This document shows positions 55,299-64,000 of a stretch of DNA of 64,000 bases, piece after piece. The notes under the pieces were generated by a model. The model searched no databases. It saw nothing but the letters and a program-made list of their open reading frames with translations, and had not been told where the DNA came from. Numbering within the stretch: the stretch's first letter is position 1; each line of letters begins with the position of its first letter. This DNA comes from Massospora cicadina (Eukaryota > Entomophthoromycota > Entomophthoromycetes > Entomophthorales > Entomophthoraceae), in the NCBI GenBank assembly GCA_022478985.1, contig JAKSZP010017484.1, positions 1 to 64,000 on the forward strand. Direction: 5' to 3'. The position numbers were made by a program, and so were the translations under genes.

Positions 55299-58200
55299 TT
55301 ATGAGGAAGGGGAGGGAACGCGTGAAGGGGCTGTAGCTACAATTGAACACATGTGGAGGAAGGGGTCTGATTTGATGAACTAAACTGGGAACCAGGAGGA
55401 TACCAGCAGTTGGCAGCGCGGTGGGAGGTATCCAAACATCCACGCTTGAAAGTGGTCCACCAAATGAGACCAGAATCTGTGGACAGCTTCTGGGAGGGTG
55501 GGGATGGAGCCTGCGATGGCATCCAAGACAATTGTGTGGATGGTCCACATGGCGATTGCGACCACTGAAGCACGGAGGGAGGGTGGAAGGGGGAGGCCAT
55601 TGATAAAGCAAACATATCTCTTGACAGACTGAAGGGATGTGTTTGATCGTGGCCCAGCAGACGTTGAACTTCGCGCCATATCACTTTAGAGGTAAGACAC
55701 TTCTCCAGGCGGTGGAACAGCGTTCCATACTGGCCACACATGATTCAGGATGAGTGTAAAGCGTTAGAGCGCTCAGCTGTATGGTACACCCGCCTCAGGC
55801 AGCGCCACACATGGGAGCGGATTTGAGGCTGCAACAGAGGATGGTGAGCGTATTTCCAGATGGTTTTTTGGGTCTCAATGGAGTAAGGGATGTCCATCAT
55901 GTCCAGGTAGTCCACCCTGGATAGGACATGGGGCCATATGGGGATCACGCCATCATAGATGGGTAGCCCCTGTACCTCTTGTGTGAACTGAGGAGAGGGG
56001 CGGCCTCTTCTGGTTGTATGTCCGCTAATACAAATTCTCCACTCAGCACTCCGCATGGAGAGTAGGATTCGTTTGTAGTGGGCTTTAGTACCGTGAGGAC
56101 CTGTGGCTGATGGGTGTGAAGCCAGGTATTTCATCAGGGAGTGGGGGTTCGATGGATTGTTGAGGCCCAAGGCGCGGGAGAAGTTGGAGTGGGCTGCACA
56201 GGACCAGTGTTGGGAGGGGAGTGTAGGGGTGGTGACGGCTGCAATCCAGGTACCCAAGATCTTGGCTGCATGGGTTTTGAAGTCAAGCAGGCCCATGCCA
56301 CCATGCTGATGAGGGCCAAACATGACTTCTAACCGTACTGGTGGAGGGCGGCCTAACCATAGCCATCCTTGCAGCAGGGCATGCAATGATTTGAAGAAGC
56401 TTGGGGAGAAGGGGATGGCGTGGGCTCCAAACCAGACTTTGGAGAGGAGCATAGAGTTGGCCAAAACGACCCTACCAGTAAGGGAAGCAGGGTGGGCTCT
56501 AAGGGAGGCGATGTGCTTCGTCACGTTATCTAGAATATGACTCTCCATTACTGTTGATGCATACCCGCCTGCCTCCACCCACACGCCCAGATGGCGGACT
56601 GGCCCTATGGTAGGGCGTGACACAAAGGGGAGCACCAGTGGGGCAGTGTGGGGTGAGTTGGGAGGGCGAGCGCGTTTGTGAGCAGATGGGCCGGGCTGGG
56701 CACTGGTTGCAGGGGCCCAGCAGTTTTGATACTGACCAAGGAGGATAATTTCGGTTTTGGAGGCGTTCAGTGCAGCATTACTTACCCGGGAAAACTCCTG
56801 GATGAGAGCTTCAAGTGCGCGTGCATTTTTATTACTAGACACCCCCACCACACAGTCGTCTGCAAACGCCATCATCTTGACTGGGGCTTGGCCTGGCACA
56901 TGGACCCCAGTGAGTTGAGCATTCGTGTTTCAAAGTAGTGGGTCAAGGCTGAAGTTATATAAGAGTGGGCTAAGGGAGTCCCCTTGTCACAAGCCCCTTT
57001 GAGGGCGGACTACTTCTGTTAGGAAGCCAGGGCCATGTACTGCCATTGTTGCCGATTCTGTGAGCAGCATCACCCATTTGATGAAGCGAGGAGGTAAGCG
57101 GAATTGATGGAGGCAGGCCCTGAGGTATTCCCAGTTTACTCTATCATAGGCCTTATGTTGGTCCAAGGATGCCAGTGCCCCAGAGGCTGTGGACTGGCAC
57201 GTGTTGGCCACCAAGTGCACGTTGTCCCAAATCGACCTTCTGGGTATGAAACTGAATTGCTCTGGGGAGATGGTGGCAGATGCTACAATCCCTAAACAGT
57301 TAGCCATGATTTTTGTTAAAATTTTGTATCCATGTTAGTTAAAGAAATGGGGCGCCAGTTGGCTAAGTCTAGCTTGTCCCCTTTCTTAAAGAGTGTTGGT
57401 GAAGGCCTCTTGTCCTCCTGGCAGGAGGCGCGTTTTCAAAAGCTCTGGTTAAGTGAGTCCAACAGTAGTGGGGATATATATTTGAAGTACTTTTTATAGA
57501 ATTCATATGGAATGCCATCTGGGCCTGGGCATTTTCAGTTTGGTGCACCGCGAATGGCTGATCATAATTCGTTTGGAGTAACCAAATTCATTATTTCTGG
57601 GTATCAGGAAATGGTGCAAATGTGGGCTTAGTTGAGAAATTCCGCCACTTCAGCTGGCTGAAAGATGATTAGATCAGTACAACTTGGAGTAATACTTTTG
57701 TGTTTTGATTGCCACTTCAGCTGGCATATCTACAATGGAATCATCCGATCTTCACACCTGTGTGCAGGCCACGCTCTGGCATGGAGCGAAATTTTTAAAA
57801 AAATATGCGGTGCACTTATCACCTTTTGTGATATATTTGGCCCTGTACTGAACACAAACCCGATGTTTGTGTTGTCTTTCAAGCGTGTTGAGGTGGGCGG
57901 CTGCCTCCACCCACTTCCAGCCCCATGCAGAGCTGTATCCTGTAGCTGGGATGTTGGACTCCAGGTGTGCCAACTCTGCCAGAGCGCGCAAAATGACAGC
58001 CAATGTGGCTCGTGAGCATCTGGAGGAGAGGTGGCGAGATTGGCGGATGGTATCTTCTTTGAAAGTTGCCCATGTGAAAATGGGGTCCACGCAAAATGGT
58101 GCAACAAACTCTTTTGCCAGAGTTGCTGATTCCACCCACGTGGAAAATCCTGGTGATGCGAGCTTGGGGGGGCAGATTTTGCACCAATGTGGGGCCTTAG

Positions 58201-58916
58201 CAGCTGCGACAGGTAGGTGGTAGGTTATCGAGACCAGTTGATGGTCAGAGAATTCAATTTTTGTTGTTTTAAAGTGGGATATGTGGGTTGGAATTTCACC
58301 AGCATAAGGATAAGGTTGATGCGGGACATGGACCTTAATTGGCCATTGTGGACGTGGGGGCACATCATGTTCTTGAGCAGCAGGGCTTGCTGTGGCAGTG
58401 CATCCATTAACCCAAGGGTGGCCTTTAGAACGTGAAGTTCAACGTGGTCTTGGGGGGCGTGGGAGGAGGAAGGCCACCAGTCCGTTGGAGTGTTTAGCCA
58501 ACAGTTCATGTCACCAACTACAAAGGGGTCTGAGGGTATTGGGAGGGATTTGACTGATGAGAAAAATTACTGAAGCTCTCATGCACCATTTGGGGAATAG
58601 ATGTTGACAGTAGCATATACCACATTGGCCTGCGAAAAAGTGACAATGAGGACTCATCCATTGAGGAAGTTGACAACAATAAAAATTTGAAAAAATTATT
58701 TTTATGAATTAGCACCCCACAGTGCTTCAACTAAAAGGATAGGGATGGGAGGAGCATTGTTTTCCAAGCCTCCTCAGAACCTCATGGACAGTGGGACTCC
58801 TGGATGGCCAGGATATCCACGGGTAAATTTTGTAAAAAACTCAGTTTCCTAGCCCAGGATGGTGAGGCCTTGAGTCCAGCAATATTCAATGTCCCTAAAG
58901 TGAAGGTTTCCCCCAT
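55299..58916 (-). pseudogene. LINE A copy 3 ORF2: endonuclease-reverse transcriptase
   Basis: The start ATG at 58916 overlaps the ORF1 TGA. Endonuclease remnants at 58225-58509 (DMNCWLNTP, then SRINLIL) and FSDHQLVSITY near 58240. RT: GIVASATISPEQFSFIPRRSIWDN...LDQHKAYDRVNW...VVRPQRGL (56987-57307), then a 384-codon open stretch, 55745-56899, with KMMAFADDCVVGV (FADD at 56855-56866) through the thumb to the zinc region. The zinc region then changes frame near 55740. Not functional. Confidence 0.92.
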
Positions 58917-60336
58917 CACACCTTAGGTGCAAGGGGTGGGCACCTGGGCCCACTAGCCTCCTCTAGATCCCCACAGGCCTTCATGGCAGCGCAGGTGTTT
59001 GCAGCAACACTATCAGTATTTTTGTTAATTTTTGCAGAAAGGTTTGCGTTGGCTTTTGCCTTCACTTTATGTTTACCTGACGTTGGACAAATTTTTTGTG
59101 GTACAGATGAGTTTGGTGCACCATCGAGCAAGGTAAAAAATTTTTTTAAGGTAGGTTGAAGGCCAAGTCAGTTTTGACTGGAGCTTGGTTGCAAAGATCA
59201 GAAGAGTTCAAGTCACTCATCGGATCCTCAGATTGGGTGGCCCAATCAGTATGGGCTTCCCAATCTGATTGGTTTGTGGATTCCCAATTTGCTTCTGCTG
59301 TGAAGGTTTTGATATCCTCCTGGCGTTGGGAGTGTGGGATAGCAGTGGTGACTTTGGCCGCTTCCTTGGCCGCGGCCCTGCGGGCCTGCTTGGCCTTCTT
59401 CCATTCTTGCGGGGAAATAGGTTTTACCAGAAGGTAGCAGCCTTGTGCTCCCCACGGGAAAGCCTCTTTGGTGCTTATGGTTGGTTCATAGTGTGCCTCT
59501 CCGCTGGCCATGGCTGCTGAGGGGTGCTCTTGAAATGTGACGCCCTCCTTGGTGGGGCATGCATGTGCCTTATGGCCAAACGCGTCACAGTGGGTGCAGA
59601 TGGGGGGGGCGCTGTCCACAGTTACCTGGAAAGGGTGGGTGGTATGCCCTTCGATGTTAATAAAAGTGGAGTGCGGGATCTGGGTTAGGTCCTTCGCGAT
59701 CTCCTTGGTTGGGGTCAGAACTGTGATGGCTTTGCTGGTGCACAGGTGTGGCATCAGCATAAAGTGTTGCTTTTTGAAAGATTGTATTTCGCTGTAGATG
59801 GCGAGACCATCTTTCAGGTGTTGCTCCAAAATGGCACATTTTACCGTAGTAGGCAAGAAGTCAAACGTGAGGAAAATTTTGTTGGATTTTGTCCATCTAG
59901 TGCGTTTTGTTTTGATGACCCGTTGCCCTTTGGGGAGGTCAATCACTATGCGCACTGCAGCAGCCTCATCTGCTGCCTCCTTGTTTTCGAAACCTAGGTC
60001 CAGCCAACCACGTGACATGAAATGAGGTGCAACATACACCGCGGTCAGGAAAAAAGTGTGCACATCCCCACAAAATTTTTCCCATAAAGCCATTTGTTGG
60101 ATGTCCAGAAACACGCGGACTCCATATTCCACCAACGAAATTGGCTGGGAGTATGGCGTATTGATGTACTGGTTGCATCATGCTTGCCAAGCGAGGATTT
60201 CTGGGGAAATAGTGACTGCCTGTTTTTTGAAATTTTTTTCTATCCCGCCAGTTTCTCTGGGGCGTTTCCAAATGTTTGAGGTTGCAGGCCTTACACCTGC
60301 TCCTCTTACCTTAAATGCCCAACTGCTCCCTGACAT
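58916..60336 (-). pseudogene. LINE A copy 3 ORF1: CCHC protein, best preserved
   Basis: The ATG at 60336 corresponds to those of the other copies. A 329-codon stretch (59146-60135) contains VEYGVRVFLDIQQMALWEKF, an RRM-like middle, and at about 59565-59610 CTHCDAFGHKAHAC, a perfect C-x2-C-x4-H-x4-C knuckle. A frameshift at the T/A-run near 59140-59150 leads into the last stretch 58916-59131 (LDGAPNSSVPQKI...APKV), whose TGA forms TGATG with the ORF2 ATG. Product (inferred from family): RNA chaperone of the LINE particle. Confidence 0.88.
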
Positions 60337-60446
60337 GGGCGCAGACTAATCTCCTCTATGAGATTTATCAGACTAGATTCAGACTTGAATTGAATGGGTT
60401 GCAAAAGTGATTGCAACTAGAGAGAAAATTTTGAAATGAACCCACT

Positions 60447-60962
60447 AAATAAGTCAATACATAGTATCTAATTTGGTGAGGCTCAAAGTTTGGATGGCTT
60501 AGTAAAATACAATTTTAAAAAGATATTAGATTTGACCTATCAGATTTTTGAAAACACGCCACATTTTGATGAAACTACCAATGGAAAGTTAAATTTTGGT
60601 AGGATTTGACTAAGAGGTAATGATTTAATCAATTTTACCAAATCAGTGGGCATGGAAATATTTTTACCTTGCATTACCCCTTCTAACCTATAAAAGGGTT
60701 AGCCTCTGCAGGGTGGGTTTCACTAAATTACTGGTAGCCTGGGAGGAGCCTCATATAGCTCTTCTAAATTTGCCGCATAGTTGGTGCAATTTGATTACCT
60801 GACTTCATAGAATTGGGATATAAATTATTAAAAATTTATTACCTTAATATAAAGGATCCCACCATGAATTGGTCAGGGTCCTTAGGCCGATTTTGGTCTC
60901 ATTTTCCTTCTTATTTTGAACCAAACCCCTTATTAACTAATTGGACTTGTAATTGTCTGACA
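60447..60962 (-). repeat. 3' LTR of element D (family A), right part
   Basis: It continues the LTR beyond LINE A copy 3. It contains CCTATAAAAGGG at 60688-60699 on the plus strand and GGACTTGTAATTG near 60943, both shared with the element 1 LTR. The end TCTGACA is a weak inverted match to the start. Confidence 0.7.
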
Positions 60963-61099
60963 TTATTCCCTATAAGAGTTTAAGGGGGAGAATAAGGGCA
61001 CAGGAAATGTCCATGTACTTGGTTTATGCTGATACTGGTAGCCAATAATTTTATAAAATATACGTTACCTCTCTTGTAGGTGACAGTGAAGGGACCCTC

Positions 61100-62060
61100 T
61101 CAAATGTATCCAAGCTTACCAATTCTGAGTGTGATGCGGTTATGGTGATACATGACCAAGTCAGACACTTTGAAGGAAGATAGGGGAGTCCAAACTTCAT
61201 TGGCCGCTTGTCTTTCTTTTGTAACCGTTTTAGCTAAGTTTGTCACAAATTCAAATTGAAGCTGAATGACACATTGAGCCAATCTTCTCATGGTTTTTTC
61301 AGGTTCATCAACGCAAAGTATATTTCCTCTTTAGCTAAAAAGGAGGGTACCCCTGGTTCACCCCCATGCAAAACATGGAATTGGGACATTTTCAGGATTT
61401 GGTGATAACTAATCAAGTATTTCATAAGAGCACTGGGTAGTTATTGATCCTAGTGAAGTGAATCAGAGGAGGCCATTTTATGCAGTATGGAAAATAAGTT
61501 TTCATTGGCTCTCTCCACAGTTCCATTGGTAGAGGGATTATATGGGCCAAGAAAGTTGGGCTCCCTTGGATGTAGCCAGGATCTTGACTACTCTGGAGGT
61601 GAAGTTCTTACCATTATCGAAGAGTAGTACTTGGGAACAACCATGGCAAGTGAAGATAATTTTTGTAGAAACGTTGCGGTGGCCTTGACCATTTGGGCAG
61701 GGAGAGCCCCGGCTTCAACCCACTTAGTATAGTGGTCAATGCCTACTAAGATAAATCTATTACCTCTGGTAGTCTGGGAGAGGGGACCTACTACGTCTAA
61801 ACTGATGGTGTGGAATGGTTGTTGAGGGGTAGTGGGTTGATATTGGCGTTTAGTCTTGAAACTTGATTGCTTCTTACATGTGAGGTAGGCATTCAAGACT
61901 TTGACAATAGTTTCCATGCTCCCTTCAAAATAGTACTGCTCCCTAATACACTCATTGGTTTCCTTCACTCCCCAATGACCTAGGATAGAGTGAGCCTCCA
62001 TAATAACAGGTACACATTCCAAAGGCCGTAGATAAGGCAACTACTTTGCCCCCGCTGCTT
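61100..62060 (-). pseudogene. element D integrase
   Basis: The 150-codon stretch 61588-62040 has the zinc domain (VIMEAHSILGHWG...CIREQYYFEG...AYLTCKKQSSFKTKRQY) and the first catalytic Asp (LVGIDHYTKWVEAG). The second Asp follows after a frameshift (LFDNGKNFTS, near 61600). The Glu motif NGTVERAN lies at about 61510-61535. The C-terminal part 61100-61291 ends SDLVMYHHNRI. All three catalytic residues are readable although the frame is broken. CKKQ in place of C-x2-C is how the strand reads. Confidence 0.87.
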
Positions 62061-62199
62061 ATACAACTTCCCTTTCTCCACATTGGTGTTACATGAGTGC
62101 CAGGATAACAACTCTTGGCAAGCTCATCCTCTTCCCCCAGTTACTGGGGATCATTAAGATCATATAACATCTATTCTCACTATTATCCAAATGCAGAAT

Positions 62200-63647
62200 G
62201 GGCAGACGAGTTAATCTATCAACATATGTGACTGGTTCCAGCACAGTGTTCAATCTTCATGTCATAGTGCTGGATCTTTAAAGCCCAGCGTACTAACTGC
62301 CCATTAGGACCCTTCATAATCTGCTATATTTCAGGGAAAAGTGGTCGGTAACCACAGTAAAATTAGTGCCATACAAGAAAGGATGGTAATTTTTACATTT
62401 AATAAAACAACAAGGCACTCCTTCTCTGTAACGCTTTAGTTGCATTCCGCCTTTGATGTCATCTTACTGAAATAGGATATAGTATGATATACACTATTTT
62501 TATCCAGTTGGGTATGATGGCCCCAACGGCGTAATACAGGGCATATTAAACAGTAGGAAAGGTTTAGTATAATCAGGGTGGCGCAGGATAGGACGTTGTT
62601 GTAGCTTTTAATTCAGCGTCTCAAAAGCAGCCTTCTGTTCAGTGTTCCAATGGAAATGGGTGTTTTTATTAAGTAGGCGGATGAGGGGATCACTGAGTTG
62701 GGCAAACTTAGGGATGAACTGATGATAATACCCCATCATCCCTAGAAATACCTGAATATCCCGTAAAATTTTAGGGGGAGGCATTTTTTAGGATCGCTTA
62801 AACCTTATCTTGTAAAGGCTGGATCCCTTCTTTGAAGATAGAGTGTCCAAGGAAATCTAGCTTCTTTTAGGAAGAAGGAGCATTTTGACGGTTTCAACTT
62901 GATGTTAGAAGCCTGTAGGCCTTAAAAGACTTCTTTCAAATGTGAAAGATGATTGGTGAATGTTTCAGAAAAGACGGTGATGTCTTCAAGATAGACAATC
63001 ACACAGCTTAGCTTGAGTCCCCACATAATGTGATCCATTTCACATTGGAAGGATGCAAGCGCATTGCACAGCCCTTAGGGTAGGCGGGTAGGCTGAAATA
63101 AACCTTCACTGCAAATAAAAAAAACATTTCTCCTGGTTTTGGGGAGAAAAATACATTTGCCAATATCCGCTGGCCAAGTCCATGGCTGAGAAGTATTTGA
63201 GCCTGAGAGTTGTGCAAGGGCATCATCTATGCGGGGTATAGGATAGCTGTCTTTTAGAGTGTGGTTATTTATTTATTGGTAGTCCACCACTACCTGATGA
63301 CCTCCATTCTTCTTTTTGATCAACAAGAGAGGAGACGCCCAAGGGCTTTGGTATGGTACTAATAACCCAGCGTCTAATAACTACATGAGTTCAACCCTCA
63401 TTTGCTGCTCTTCAACCTTGGACTTACAGTAAGGTTTTGATCAAACAGGTTGGGCATCACCAACATCAATGGAGTGGCTCCACCCCTTCATATGCCCATA
63501 ATCCGTGTCATCTTGGGAGAATTTATTGTTATAGGTATCCAGTAGAGTATGAACTTGTTTAAGCTCATCTGGGGTTAGGTCATCTGAGATTTGGACGTTA
63601 GGCAGAGTGCACACCATCTGGTCAGTGGGTAAACTCATATCCAACAT
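62200..63647 (-). pseudogene. element D reverse transcriptase and RNase H
   Basis: The RT start is at 63441-63647 (DLTPDELKQVHTLLDTYNNKFS ... HSIDVGDAQPV), the same junction as in element 1. The active-site box at 62982-62993 reads YLED on the minus strand, so the first Asp of YxDD is Glu here. RNase H occupies about 62250-62640 in broken frames. Confidence 0.82.
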
Positions 63648-64000
63648 TACCCAATAAAGTGAACACAGTTAATCTCAACAAGGATATTAGCAGACATTTC
63701 TTTATCTCTTGACGTTTTTTTGACAATAATGGGTCTACTAGTAAGGTTCACTAATAGGATATTAATGGGCTTTTGATAGGCGGGATCTAGTACACGTGGC
63801 AACACCTGGGGTTCTAAAGAGCTTACTTAATTAATGCTTGTTATGTGTAGCAGACAGGCTCGGGGATCTGTAGAGTAATACTGGTAGCAACTACCCGTTG
63901 TTAACTAGCCTTGATTAAAATTTCCTCTGAAGCATAAAAGGGATTTCCTCTGAATCATCCACCAACTTACGCAGCTTTTTTGTGTTTCATCCAAAGGTCA

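Larger units (their letters stand above)
55163..60432 (-). mobile_element. LINE A copy 3, near full length (5.27 kb)
   Basis: Target duplication GAAATGAACCCACT, perfect over 14 bases, at 55149-55162 and 60433-60446, lying inside a family-A LTR. Length, ORF layout and 3' end match copies 1 and 2. Its ORF1 is the least damaged of the three. Confidence 0.94.
60963..64000 (-). mobile_element. Ty3/gypsy element D (family A), 3' half, runs off window
   Basis: Minus-strand integrase, RNase H and RT follow the LTR in the order expected; protease and gag would lie beyond position 64000. The sequence is close to element 1 and was used to define the solo LTR there. Confidence 0.87.

Overview
The window is a eukaryotic, almost purely repetitive stretch: nested, decayed retrotransposons in an AT-rich background. 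I found no host gene, rRNA, tRNA, operon or CRISPR array. Nearly all coding signal is Ty3/gypsy gag-pol or L1-like LINE ORF1/ORF2, most of it on the minus strand and broken by stops and frameshifts. This suggests a large, repeat-inflated genome. An early-diverging fungus is my guess, but nothing here fixes the lineage.

Layout. 1-5477: interior of a family-A Ty3/gypsy element whose pol is split by an 824-bp solo LTR (635-1458). Its 5' LTR (~5478-6197) is followed by the gag end and LTR of an older related element. That LTR is split by a 6.5-kb L1-like LINE (LINE B, 7244-13710). 14.0-16.2 kb: relic with a degenerate integrase. 16182-21461: LINE A copy 1, inserted at the edge of a plus-strand family-B solo LTR (to ~22692). 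22.9-24.3 kb: plus-strand LINE relic. 24746-31020: complete but decayed chromovirus (element C, two LTRs of about 0.88 kb). 31178-39869: complete but decayed family-B Ty3/gypsy element (LTRs of about 1.1 kb, target duplication ATTTC). 39.9-48 kb: unclassified repeat E (two copies), an LTR-like promoter region, and two copies of an ORF1-only non-LTR element (family F), one carrying a giant CT microsatellite. 49026-54304: LINE A copy 2. 54976-64000: family-A LTR split by LINE A copy 3 (55163-60432), then that element's pol running off the window.

The layers can be ordered in time because target-site duplications (TSDs) are still readable for all three LINE A copies, LINE B, the truncated F copy, the 824-bp solo LTR and element B. 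The least ordinary signals are: (1) insertions of only 16-49 bp that consist of the LINE B 3' tail plus A-run, flanked by TSDs of 13-18 bp; (2) family F, which encodes a CCHC ORF1-like protein but no endonuclease or reverse transcriptase and whose 3' end resembles that of LINE A, suggesting it borrows the LINE A machinery; (3) stop/start overlaps (TGATG and ATGA) joining ORF1 to ORF2 in the two LINE families. All boundaries and homologies were read by eye without alignment software.
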